Assembly: GCA_030704615.1 (NCBI GenBank)
Contig: CM060733.1
Span: 43,152,001-43,216,000, forward strand
Length of the DNA stretch: 64,000 nucleotides
Direction of reading: 5' to 3'
From: Takakia lepidozioides
Taxonomy: Eukaryota; Streptophyta; Takakiopsida; Takakiales; Takakiaceae
The notes under the pieces were generated by a model, which worked only from the letters and a program-made list of their open reading frames with translations, was not told the origin of the DNA and did not search any database. The stretch's first letter is position 1. The number at the start of each line of letters is the position of its first letter. Positions 12,701 through 23,583 of this stretch are shown piece by piece. The translations under genes and the position numbers were made by a program.

Positions 12701-13041
12701 AAAGACTGGAACTCCGAGACTGTCCGTTTGGGGAGGCAGCACTGTCAAATGCTTGGGAGTCCATGAAATCGTTGAAGTATCTGTGGGTTCAAGGGTATGG
12801 TGCCACTGCCGCAGTTGGTCAAAGCCTATTAATGGAACATAAAAGCCGAGTAGAGGATCACCAGTTTTTGCATGTAGAGGTTATGCCAAACACAAAGCAG
12901 CTTTTGGCATATTATTCACTGGCGAGTCCACGTGTTGATTGCCCACCTACAGTTCAGGTGCTGAGCTCAACCAGTATCCAGTCCATCACATTACCAGGAG
13001 CGGAATTTCCTGGAACCCTGGATGTGCAAGGGGGTTTCTGA
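9797..13041 (+). CDS. COI1: COI1 F-box/LRR jasmonate receptor
   Basis: Exons 9797-10207, 10823-10890, 11582-12002 and 12226-13041 join in phase to 571 residues, close to the 592 of Arabidopsis COI1. An F-box (residues about 14-45, ending RVCKQW) is followed by leucine-rich repeats. COI1 hallmarks are KLKGKPRAV (Arg81, equivalent to Arg85), LVMYLSNITN (Tyr354, equivalent to Tyr386), DFRIVLL (Arg377 and Val379, equivalent to Arg409 and Val411), VYLRHGGLT, LELRDC and LWVQGY. COI1 is the F-box subunit of an SCF ubiquitin ligase that captures JAZ repressors when a jasmonate is bound. The residue two before the pocket Tyr is Val352 where Arabidopsis has Ala384; Marchantia COI1 has Val there. The last intron (12003-12225) must use a GC donor to keep frame. 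The gene looks intact. The auxin receptors TIR1/AFB are the alternative family, but the pocket motifs fit COI1. Confidence 0.95.
12003..12225 (+). other. GC-AG intron in COI1
   Basis: The join that preserves the COI1 protein runs ...EELE then VRSVVGDRG and places the donor at GAG|GCATGT and the acceptor at GTGCAG|GTG. The nearby GT at 12007 would cause a frameshift and an early stop. Confidence 0.7.
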
Positions 13042-14768
13042 GAAGCTTACTTACCGTTGTGCTCTCTCTCTTCTACCATTGCGTTTCAGCATGTACACTG
13101 TTTGGTTCCATGGAACTTCTCCTATGTAAGTATGTGTCCAATACAACATACGGGCACTTTTAGCACTGCTCCTTGGGCGTATTATGTGCTAGAAGTCCGC
13201 GAATCACCAATGGCTACAGACTGAGCACCTGTGACTTCCACTCTTTGCACTTTGGATCAATGCAAATCTACAGAATTTCAGAGTTGCTTCCTCAGCAAAG
13301 CATTTGTGGTTAGACAAAGCTTCGAACCAACTGTGAGTCTATTTGTAACCCTCAATCATGGATTGTTTGGGGTGCACACATGGCCACTATGAACTGTATT
13401 TGTCTCAAATTATCCTAAACTAACATCAGGGTAAGATACTGAGTCTGTTAGGTGTTGTACTCCTACTTTGGTGCCTAAGGGATCTTGATCCATCCAGAGG
13501 GAGGTAATATTTGCAATGTATGTCACGAGCGACAAAGGGAAGGTCTTCAGGCAAGCTGCTGTCAGCATGCACTAACCCTACTTAGCACCATTACTAACTT
13601 GCTTCTGCATGACGTAGAACTTTAGTTCTTCATTCTCATCAACAGGGGTACTTACCTCTGAATTTGAATGTGGTGCTTTGGCCCAGCTAGGGACGAGCAG
13701 TTGAGAGCGCTTGGAAGTAAGCCTTTAATTTTGCTCTAACCAATGTCTAATGTCTCTCTTTAAAATAGTCAGCGAAGCATAAGGTGGATGGTTAAGGCTA
13801 GTGGAATCTTGTCTTGGAGCTTAAATGCCTCTGTGAAGGATAAAAAGTCTCGAATGGCCAGAAGTATGAATCAGATGGCCTGATATACAGCCAGGACAGG
13901 GGAGTGAAATGATGTTCTTTCGAGCATATGGCAACATGGCGAATCCTATCCACATGTAGGCTTTAATCTACCTGCCCGTGTCAATGTGAAGTGCTGCCAA
14001 ATCTGAAACTTCCTAAATACCCATTTGATGATTCACTGTCCCTGATGTCTATGAAGGTGTTCTCTTGTGACTCTAGCTTCACGATATCTCCCCTATCTAT
14101 TGCCCATAAGCTCTCGGCTGAGCACCCCCTTTCCTGTCCTCAAGATAACCTCTGATGTCGCTTACAGTTCTGAGGACAAGTTCGGAGGAATGCTCCGTGG
14201 ATTCCACAATTATATTCTTGTGTAACAGTGTCAAGGTGTGGTGTGGGTGCTCTAAATCTCCAATGTGCACCAAAAGCACCTTTACCTCTCAAGAAGGTAA
14301 CTGCTTTTGTGACTTGCTAGAGTGCTTTGGTTTGTACAAAGAGCAAAGAAGCCAATGCAGTTGTGAAACTAGCAACACACACAAGTGCGGCTCAACAATG
14401 TCAGGCTCCATTGTGGATGCCTGCTGTACACCTACACTTGTTTGGAGTTAAACTTGACCTTCACCATTCACACGGGATACAATCTCTTGTATCCCCTCCA
14501 CAACAAGCAAGACTTGGGACAGAGAGAGAAGGTTGAAATGCATTGGACGCGGAGGTTTGAAAGGCGTGGCAAGAAACAAGACAAGAGAAAAGGAAAGGAG
14601 GGGGCCAGGTGCGGCGGCCAGTGAGGGGCAAACAGACAAGGCGGGCCAGCTGTGGTAAAGCTCTGGAGGCCTGCTTCCGCGTCTGCTTTGCTGCGGATTT
14701 CACTATTCTGCTCCACTCTGCTGCACGTTGGGGCGGCTGAAGGTGAGGGCGAGAGTTGATTGGGAAGG
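13042..14768. other. intergenic
   Basis: The start is presumably the COI1 3' UTR. The rest shows no gene, RNA gene or repeat that I can support. Confidence 0.4.
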
Positions 14769-16081
14769 ATGCGAGAGAGCAACATGAGGGGGTTGCACAG
14801 CATGAGGGGGTGGAAGTACTCACGAAGAAAAATGCAGCACACGCTGAGGAATGTGAAGATGACTGTCTTGTGTGGGTTAGTGACCATTCTTGTGCTGCGA
14901 GGTTACATAGGAGGGGGGAAATTCGGAGGGCCTGTACAGGATCTGCAGCAAATGCGGGAGCATCTGGTTGGAGCTATGAGTGAGCCCCGCCGAGTTTTGA
15001 CTGCTGAAAACGAGAAGGAGCCTGAAGAGCGGGAGCCAGTGACAGATCCAAATGTGCCTTACAGTCTGGGTCCTGCTATCTCAGACTGGAATGAGCAGCG
15101 GGAGGTATGGCTGAGGAAGAACCCGAGTATGGCTAAAACCGTGAAGGGGAAGCTCCGGTTTTTGCTGGTGACAGGATCGCAACCCAAGCCTTGTGATAAT
15201 CCTGTGGGTGACCATTATCTCCTCAAGTCGATCAAGAACAAGATCGACTACTGTCGGTTGCATGACATTGAGATCTTTTACAACATGGCACATTTGGACC
15301 AAGAAATGGCGGGCTTTTGGGCGAAGCTGCCGCTGCTGCGGAAGCTGATGCTTGCCCACCCAGAGGTGGAGTGGATATGGTGGATGGACAGTGATGCTAT
15401 GTTCACAGATATGGTTTTTGAGCTTCCTATTGACAAATACAAGGATTACAATCTGGTTCTGCATGGCTTTGATGAGCTGGTTTACAATCAAAAGAGCTGG
15501 GTGGGACTCAACACTGGGAGCTTTCTGCTCCGAAATTGCCAGTGGTCGCTCGATCTGTTGGATGCGTGGGCTCCTATGGGTCCCAAAGGTCCTGTGAGAG
15601 TGGAAGCCGGGAAGGTGCTCACTAAGACACTCACTGGAAGGCCAGAGTTTGAGGCAGACGACCAATCTGCACAATCTATCTTCTAGTCACAGATAAACGA
15701 TGGGTCGGTAAAGTTTTCTTGGAGAACTCCTACTACTTGCACGGCTACTGGGTGATTTTGGTGGAGAGGTACGAGGAGATGATGGAGCACAATCATCCGG
15801 GCTCTGGGGATGATCGATGGCCCTTTGTCACCCACTTTGTAGGTTGCAAGCCTTGTGGGAGCTATGGTGATTACTCGGTGGAGCGATGTCTTAAGCAAAT
15901 GGAGCGCGCCTTCAACTTTGCAGACAACCAGGTGCTTGACCTCTATGGCTTCCAGCATCGAAGTCTTGGGACAGCAAAGGTGAAGCGCATTAGGAATGAT
16001 ACGACGGACCCCGTACACCTTCACACCGACCTGCCAGGGCTGCAGTTGCCTACTTATCCTTCTCAAACTAGGCAGTTTTAG
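14769..16081 (+). pseudogene. xyloglucan 6-xylosyltransferase (GT34) with one frameshift
   Basis: An intronless GT34 gene. It has a short basic cytosolic tail, a signal-anchor helix (MTVLCGLVTILVLRGYIG), a stem, and a catalytic domain with the DxD motif in WIWWMDSDAMFTDMVFELP. It continues with HGFDELVYNQKSW, GLNTGSFLLRN and, in the second frame, YYLHGYW, WPFVTHFVGCKPCGSYGDY and RAFNFADNQVL. XXT enzymes are Golgi type II membrane proteins that add xylose from UDP-xylose to the glucan backbone of xyloglucan. The reading frame breaks near 15671-15678, right after ADDQSA: one base is missing compared with the frame that resumes immediately (IYLLVTDKRWVGKVF). Without that loss the protein would be about 437 residues, the normal size. 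Both halves are otherwise well preserved, so this is either a very young pseudogene or a one-base sequencing error. The ATG at 14769 gives the usual basic N-terminus. Confidence 0.85.
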
Positions 16082-18145
16082 AGGCGGCATACTACCCTAA
16101 GATGGAGGCATTTCTTTTGTCCCTCCTTATGTCATGTACATAACCTTGTTATTACCAGTTTCCTGATTCATTCTTTAATCTATGGAGAAAGATCTTTGAT
16201 GGAGTGTTGATGATTGACTGATAGAGTGTTGATGATTGAGAATTTTGGGATTCATACTGGATTTACAGGATGTGGTATGGAATAGAATTTTCAGGTCCAA
16301 GGGTTTTAAGGTTCATGGAATCTTGTGGATTGTGAAAATGCACCTGCTTGTGTTGAAAGAATGAATTTCTGTGTTTGTGGTAAAGTAGAGAAGCAGAGAT
16401 CAATAGAGATGGAGAGAGAGAGGAAGACTTTCCATGTGCAGAGATTGAGCTAGAGGCTAAAAGGAGAACATGCTTGGCAGTGAAACTGACAAATGTCTAA
16501 GTTCTATTGAAATCTTTTCCTGCCAGAGACCAGACAGGTTTTCGAAATTCGTTTGCTTTCTTGTTTCCATCTGTCAGTTAGAGAGGACAGAAGAACCCAG
16601 TTTGTGCAGAAAATGAAGGCTGTGGCCCATCTTTTTACTAGGTGCAAGAGCTCTTTTTGTTTTTCTTCCATGTCACCCATTGTGAGATCGATCCTTTGAC
16701 GGCTGGACTGAGGTCTGGGTGGTATGTATCAACTTAGATGCATCCATCTGCCTTAACAATTGATAGATCTGCCACAGTTTTCTGACAGAAGGGGTTCTTA
16801 CTGTCTCGGCTTCACCTTCTTGTCCAGTAATTCAATTAGAAGCTGTGGCTAAACAGGGCTCATAGGGTGAACTAATTTCACAGACAGGTCATATATTCCA
16901 AGCTTAGTTATAATGGAGCTGTGGGTGACAAGTTCTCTTAGCCAATACCACTGGCATCAATTCTCTTGTGGGCCTGCTTTGCTGTGAGAAGTAGTTGGCC
17001 ACATTCTGGAGAGAATGCCTGCTTTGCCACCTCCTCCACTATTTGCACAAAAACTCTCATGGCAGCTGCTGCAGATCTATGGAAGGATAGATGGTTAGTC
17101 TGTCTAAGAAGCAGGAGAGATACAAATTCTCATCACTACTGCAGGCACACCACATGCCTGATCAAGAACCTTTTTTGAAACCTCTATTCTTCAGTTGCAG
17201 AGGTCGGTTTGGCTTCCACACGTACTAAAAAGTCAATTGTTGAGTGGGACATGACGATGGCAATGCAGTGGACCCCGGGTCCGCTGCGGAAAGAATTCAC
17301 TGCGCAGGCGCCGCAACCGTGGCACCCAAGCAAAGTGCGCTCAGCGTAGCTTTCGTTGACTGCTCATCATCGTCTGTTGTCCTGAGAAGTGAGAACATAC
17401 AGATTCCTAGATGCAGACACATGTGAATCTCATAACCTGATTAGATAGGTCGGTGGGTGCATCCATGGAACCACGAAGTGTGGCCATGCCAGATGCCGTG
17501 GAAGAGTAACTTATACCCACAACGTGCCTCGAACGAGAATCCGCTCTGCAAGAATATCTCCTTCCTCGTGAAAGTGTTCCGAGCAAGATTCTTGTTCGGA
17601 GGGTGACAGGGTTTCATGTACCGTTCCATAACAAACTCTCGCAATCTGGCCGAAGTCAAATGAGGTGGGCCCAGCTTGAAAGAGTGTTTTTCCGATGGAC
17701 AGGCTTTGGTGTAGCGTGTCATGCGTCAGACACAGATCAGCAAGCGTAGTCTGATGGGTCGTATGGAGCGCACAAGAAACTTCCCTTGTGTGTGCAGTTC
17801 ACACATGTGGACTATCCATTTACAAACATAAAATTGTACGCTAGAGCTGGACTAGAGAGAGGCTCATGAATCAATCTCTGAAAAGACTACCTGAAGACTA
17901 CTTGAGCATCAATCTAGGAGCGCCTGAGCACAGTAGAATACTCAAACGCGGTCTAAGGTCACAATCACGCTGCATGGAGAAGGAAATCCGAGCCGCACTG
18001 CAGCTTTTGTGGAAAAAAAGGGAAGTAGTCGAGAAGAGAAGGATAGGAACTGGAAGAAACGGTATAAAGTCCATGTTGAGAGAGAGAGAGATATTTGAAT
18101 CTACTTTTCTGGATCAGTGGTCTTCTGGAAGTCCATTGTGGAGCC
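16082..18145. other. intergenic
   Basis: No supported gene. Minus-strand frame 17441-17722 is open but has no family features. An AG repeat lies at about 18079-18092, just upstream of the next ATG. Confidence 0.35.
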
Positions 18146-19421
18146 ATGGTGTTTGGCTGGTTAGGGCAGCGGCGACGGTTGACAGGCGTGAAACCCAGCC
18201 ATATCACTGACAAATTCGAGGTCTTCTTGTCCTCTCTTGCAAATAGATTGGACAACCTCGAGCAGTCCCTTGAGCCACACTTGTTAACGTTGGGGTGGGT
18301 TACGCTAGCAATAGATTTCCTGCGATCCACGCACTCAGACACGGTTCACCTGTTTGCAGGAGTTAATGATATTTCGGAAGATGGAGCATCCAATTTAAAA
18401 GGGTCCGAGGATTGGGTGGAGGAATACATGGTTTGCAGCATGAAGCTGTTGGACATTTGCAATTTGTTGAAGCTTGCAGTGTCTCGATTCGAACACTACC
18501 AGATGTGTGCACAGCTCGTGCTGCAAGCCTCTCCACGATCCACAGCAAGCCATAGCCTACCACCAATGGGCTGTTGCGTGTCGCATTACAGAGTTCTGAA
18601 GAAGAGTTGGAAAAATTACTGTACTTCCATCCAGCAGCCTTGCAGCCCAATGCGGGGTCACAGAGTCGGAAATCAGATGGGAAGTTGGGCCATTCCAACA
18701 GCATGTTTGGACGATCGGGATGCGCACTGCCAGGATTGGTGCAGGCTGTGAATCCTAGTTCTACTTCCAAGAAGGTTGATGGACTAGCGGGAGCTATGCT
18801 GGCCACAAGTGTTACAACGGAATTTGTCTCGAGTGTTCTTGTCTCGGCGATCTGCACATCTTCGTCGACCGAATTCTCTTCTAGTATCGAAATTGCAAGC
18901 TTCACGACCTCGAGATGGGAAGATTCGTGGTCGCCAGCTTTGCGTCGATGCAAAAGAAATTCACTGTAGAGTTCAGTCAGACGGGACCTGGCCGCCAGCT
19001 TGTACAGGTGAAGAAGTTTCCTTTCAAAGAGCTCAAGCACGTCCAAGGGTGTGCAGCAGACCTAACGTCGAAGGTTGGATCCATGCTAGTCACAGGCAAG
19101 CTCGGGGAAGATCAGTCGGTCCATCTCTGCATCCAAAACACAATTCAGCAGCTGCAAGATAATATTAGCCAACTGCAGGTCATCTATCTCCAGTCTCCCA
19201 GAGCATAGACACCACCACCTTATTCTAGTTCACACTCCACACCTGTCCCAGTTCTGTTTAATTTACTCATTGTTTTGTATTGCATGCAGGGTGGATTGGA
19301 GACTCTATCAAGTGAAATCAACCAATTTTTTGACGAGCTTGTCAGATCACGGAAGAAGTTGATGGATTCATTTCAAGTCCTACCAAGCTGCAGAGATTCA
19401 AAAACTTTAGAGGTTTTTTGA
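18146..19421 (+). pseudogene. BYPASS1-like (DUF793) gene copy, frameshifted
   Basis: The ATG at 18146 opens a clear BPS1-like N-terminus: KPSHITDKFEVFLSSLANRL, LDNLEQSLEPHLLTLGW, LFAGVNDISEDGASN and SMKLLDICNLLKLAVSRFEH. The family's middle continues in another frame (VALQSSEEELEKL, AGAMLATSVTTEFVSSVLVS) and then in a third (LEMGRFVVASFASMQKKF). The frame changes near 18540-18571 and 18870-18900 are too short to be introns. An intron with ordinary borders (19179-19289) leads to a C-terminal exon with INQFFDELVRSRKKLMDSF. A further exon from 19558 in matching phase is possible. BPS1 proteins limit production of a root-derived mobile growth inhibitor in Arabidopsis. This copy is probably non-functional; the intact relative at 22510-23583 lies on the opposite strand. 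Confidence 0.7.
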
Positions 19422-22400
19422 ACAAATCCCCCAAGAGTTCCCAGAAACTCATGGGGTTTCTAAGAGTTTGAGGTATTCATTCAACTGCATATGGATGTGA
19501 TTAGTTGCAGTATCGCCAAATTTTCTTAATCCTGTTACCCTTTCTTTTCTTATCCAGACTACCGGGCTGGAAGCAGTATGCAGGCACAGCGATGAGGTCA
19601 ATTCATTTAAAGTGTGCAATACTTCAAACTTGGATATCTCCAACACCCATGGTGAGAGCTGTCAGTCCTCTCAATACCACCTCCTTCATCCCTGTCGGCC
19701 AAGTACGAAGACCAACCTGAACAACCGATGCAAAAGCTTGAGCTACTTGATGTCGCCAAGTTTACTAAGCGTTGAATGGCTCCACCTAGCTTGTGCAAGA
19801 AACTTTGGGCGTGAGTTGGGACTTCTGAATACGGATAGACTGAGACTCGGTTGTACAGCAAAAGGCTATAGGAAGATCAGAGAAGTCAGAGTGAGGAGAG
19901 AGAAGAATAGATGAGATGACTTTCCATTGAGCAGATGCGAAGCCCTAGTCAACCCCCTAGAGCACAAGCCCTTCCTGGTTATCTGACAATCTAAGGTGCC
20001 ATAGTTCCCAGGAAAAATATCTTGTTTATGAAATTGCAGAGAGAGAGAGAGAGAGGACTTTCAAAATTGTCAGGAGGAAATGACTAGAAGTATTCAGTCT
20101 ATTTATTGGTCCAGTGACCTAGAGAAATATACAATTGATGGGCAGTTCACGTCCACTTACACTGAACCCACTCACATTGCCCAGTCTGGACATCAGCATA
20201 AAAGAGGGAGAGAGAGAGGGGCTCAAGTCCAAGATTAAACTCTTGTAGTGATTTCAAGTTCAGTTGTAGAAGTGTTCAAGATAAACATGGTTGTGGAAAG
20301 GGATTGTACCAGAAGCAAAAGCCAATTCATCAGTAATAATCAACATGCAGTGTTTACACCACTTGGGTACAGGAAACAAAGAGGGGTGGAGACATGGGCC
20401 ATGAATTTGGAAGGGCAGAGAAGGGGATGACTCAGGAAGGGAAGTGGGAGAAGAGCAGAATGGGAGTCGGGAGGGAGAAGAAAGGAGAAAGAAGGCAGAA
20501 TCATAATGAGCTAAATTATGTGAGCACACAAAAGCACTACATCAACACGAGCGAGAGATGTCATTGAGGATAATGTACAAGAACAGTGCTTGCCCCCTTT
20601 TTGACCAGTTGCTTGACAAGGATCCAAAGAAACTCTCTTTCCCACCACACTGCGAAGCTGGCCATTGCTTTTGGTTTCTTGGCATTACAACAGTGGCATG
20701 CACATGATAGCCAATATCAACTTGACAAGGCATTTGAGGTGTGATCATGGCCAGGCGGACCATTGGGTGACTTGTTCCAGCATTGCTTCTGGTATTCACT
20801 TGTCATGTTTTGATCTAGGTCCATCGAAATCTCGCCTAAATCTTAGCTTAGCTGGTAATTTAGGTAGTGTAGGATGGACATCACATGTACTCCCTGCAAA
20901 GGTTTTCCTACAGAGGGGTTTTGTCCTAGGCCCAACTGGCAGGTGCCAGGTTTTTCCTAGAAGATTTTCAATCCTGTAGCTGAGGATGTTCTAAGTTGTT
21001 CTGATTTTCCTTGCCCTTGCGGAGCTCGGGTCTTGGGGGAGGGGGGGAATCTTCACAGATGTGATGGCCTCAGCCTCCCAAAACTACATGTCAAGTTTCA
21101 GATTCAACGCGGCAGATGAAGATTGCCTTGGGAAGCTCTGAGCATAGATTAAATGATCCAGTTTAGAATTATGCAGCATTCCAGCGACTTGAAATTTGAC
21201 TCATGTTGTCAAGTTGAAGATCGATGACGCGGGAAGTGGCAGTAGAAAAGGAAAATGTCCCTGATGCTCACTCAGTTGATTCTTGACAAGCCCATAATGT
21301 TAAAGCCTGGAGAGAAGAAGCCCTCATCCAGCACTTACCACTACACTCCAGGAAAACATCAAACAAGACCAGTACATTCAATCACGAAGGCAATGCAGTC
21401 ATCTGCTGTAAAATACAACCAGAATCTCTTAGGAGAAAGACAACAAATGACCAACAAGGTGCGAATCTGAAAAACCATAGATTTGTTTGTCTCCATAGAG
21501 GAAGAAGGGAGCCTTACAAAGAGGGCAAGGGGGAGAGCCATTTGACTGGCAGAGTATAAGCAAGTCCTTGAATTCTCGTGCGCCGACTGGGCGCAGCACA
21601 ATCTAAGCTCAATTTACTCAGACTCTATCTGTCTGTGTGCTAGTTCTCTGGAGTTTTTGAGGAATGGTTAACCACTGTATCTGCAAGCATTTGTCCTTCT
21701 TACCACATCCCTCCTTTCTTGAAACCCTGTGAGAGCGTCACCTCAGTCAAATCAAAGTCATATACCTAAAGACTTCCTGGTTCAGTCCTTTCTCGTCCAC
21801 AGTTAATAGTCTACTCATTATGGCATCACTCCACTATCATGCTGTGGGAAATTGCTGAATGTTTGCATACACATGAATCCAAACAAGGCCTACAAGACTC
21901 TGTTATAAGTATCTGAACACAGGAGATGACATTATAGTGCACAGAATTAGCTAGACCAATTTTTCTGGTTGGTACAACTCTACCTCCCAGACAGGCCCTA
22001 AACTCTTGAGACCAATGCGAGGACATATGACAAGGTGTGTAGACAATGGCAAATTTCAGAGATACGAGTGTATACACTGTATTAAAGGTATTGGCACAAT
22101 GCTGAATCTTTTATCAAAGACCAACTTGCCAAATATATTACATATCCCTTGAAGTTCCCGGTGCACTGAACTTTGATTGGAACTATCAAAACTGTGCAGT
22201 CCTCTGCTCATAAGGAGGTGGAAACTAACCTCTAATATAATTACATATCTCCTGAACCTCCTGGCAAGTAGTGTAACACAGAAGAAGATATCGGAAGCAC
22301 GAAGCTACTCCCTCTCCTAATGTTTAACAACTTGCGTTGAAGTATCTTACAAGCCTCCTCCTCCGCTTCCCCAGTATATTAATATGGAGTGATGGCGGAT

Positions 22401-22509
22401 AGCGGAATCCGCGGTCTCCACAGACTCCCGCCTTCCTCCGTGAGTCGAACACTATGGGCGCTCAAGAAGTCCGGCTTTTTAGCGGTGTACCAGTTCGTCT
22501 CTACAACTG
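19422..22509. other. mostly non-genic; possible exon and LINE scrap
   Basis: A possible third exon of the BPS1-like copy starts at 19558 after a pyrimidine-rich acceptor. Around 20995-21100 (+) the string SCSDFPCPCGARV...HRCDGLSLPKLH resembles the C-terminal zinc-binding end of a LINE polyprotein. An AG microsatellite lies at about 20039-20055. Nothing else could be supported. Confidence 0.3.
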
Positions 22510-23583
22510 CTAACTTTTGGAATTGCTCAAGATGTCGAGCAGGGCAAGGCGGCTGGAAATTAGCAATCTAAACAACTCGTTGACGCAAAGCTCCAAAGGC
22601 CCCAAACCTTTACCAAGATCTTCCGAATGCTTCCGGAGTTCCTCCACCAACTGCTTCATTTCCTCGGCCTGCTCCTTGACTAGAGGCAAATTCCTCTCGG
22701 TTAGATTACGATCAAGAAAATCATGCAAGCGCCTGACGGAGGCATCCACGCTATCCAGCTCGCGGAGAAGGGCTATCGATCCCCTGGTCTTTCTCTTATC
22801 AGTCTCCTCTTTCACTCTCTGCTGCAAAGTGAGCAGGGAGGAAGACCACTGATAATGACTTGCAACATGAAGATTCACAAGCGGCCGCTTCGGCTTGCAG
22901 GCAAGAGCTATAACCAGCAAGCCACATACGAAAATAGTGGTCACCTTAGCCCCATAGATGGCATTGAGGAACCCGTTCCCCTTTGTAGCCTCAACACCTT
23001 TGGGATTGACCAACTTCTCCCCCATAGTTCGCAACATCGAACTGCAACTTTCAAGCTTGGACTTAGGATGCCCTTGCCGGTACTCTGTATCCTTCTTCTT
23101 GATGGCCTCCTTGCAATCGTTGAGTGCATTTCTCGCACGGTAGTACTTGGCCTCACTAGCACTCTCATTGTTGTCCAGATTGTGCAGAGCAAGCTGAACT
23201 TGCATCTGACAATGATCCACGTCTGAAATGCCCTCTCTCAGCACATTGCACACGTCCAGAAGCTTCGCACTGTCATCTAGGTATTCGTCCACCCACTTAT
23301 CGTCCCTGTCAGAGAGAGGAAACTGAAGATCTGGAATAAGAGCCTCTACATTGGAATGCGTGGCAAGCACCACAGAGATGGCCTCAAGCAGCCAGTCGAT
23401 GCTGAGAAAGCCTTTCTCCTCCCCTGCGGGCTTCAAAGCATCCAGCCGCTCAGCAAGCTTGCTCTCAAATTCCTGCAAGACTGGACTTCGCTTAACCGGC
23501 ACATTAGGACTTCGATGCAGAGAAAAATGAGAATTCAAGGCGGCCCCGAGCGTTGAGAACAAGGACGACCCCTGCTGTGTCAT
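22510..23583 (-). CDS. BYPASS1-like protein (DUF793/UPF0496 group)
   Basis: One exon of 357 residues. The frame stays open upstream but its first ATG is at 23583. Family features run in order: FESKLAERLDALKP (about residue 40), GFLSIDWLLEAISVVLATHS, WVDEYLDDSAKLLDVCNVL, a variable KSKLESCSSMLRTMGEKL region, the hydrophobic segment YGAKVTTIFVCGLLVIAL (a possible membrane segment about two thirds along), and a C-terminal helical part ending LFRLLISSRLALLDILS. Arabidopsis BPS1 prevents constitutive synthesis of a root-to-shoot growth-arrest signal; its biochemistry is unknown. Length and block order match the family and no breaks are seen. Confidence 0.85.
   Translation of the reverse strand: MTQQGSSLFSTLGAALNSHFSLHRSPNVPVKRSPVLQEFESKLAERLDALKPAGEEKGFLSIDWLLEAISVVLATHSNVEALIPDLQFPLSDRDDKWVDEYLDDSAKLLDVCNVLREGISDVDHCQMQVQLALHNLDNNESASEAKYYRARNALNDCKEAIKKKDTEYRQGHPKSKLESCSSMLRTMGEKLVNPKGVEATKGNGFLNAIYGAKVTTIFVCGLLVIALACKPKRPLVNLHVASHYQWSSSLLTLQQRVKEETDKRKTRGSIALLRELDSVDASVRRLHDFLDRNLTERNLPLVKEQAEEMKQLVEELRKHSEDLGKGLGPLELCVNELFRLLISSRLALLDILSNSKS

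Noticed and set aside
17441-17722. 93-codon minus-strand frame
   Set aside because: Composition looks protein-like, but no motif, splice partner or neighbour supports it.
18363-19046. 227-codon minus-strand frame
   Set aside because: Antisense of the BPS1-like pseudogene; the plus strand carries the recognisable motifs.
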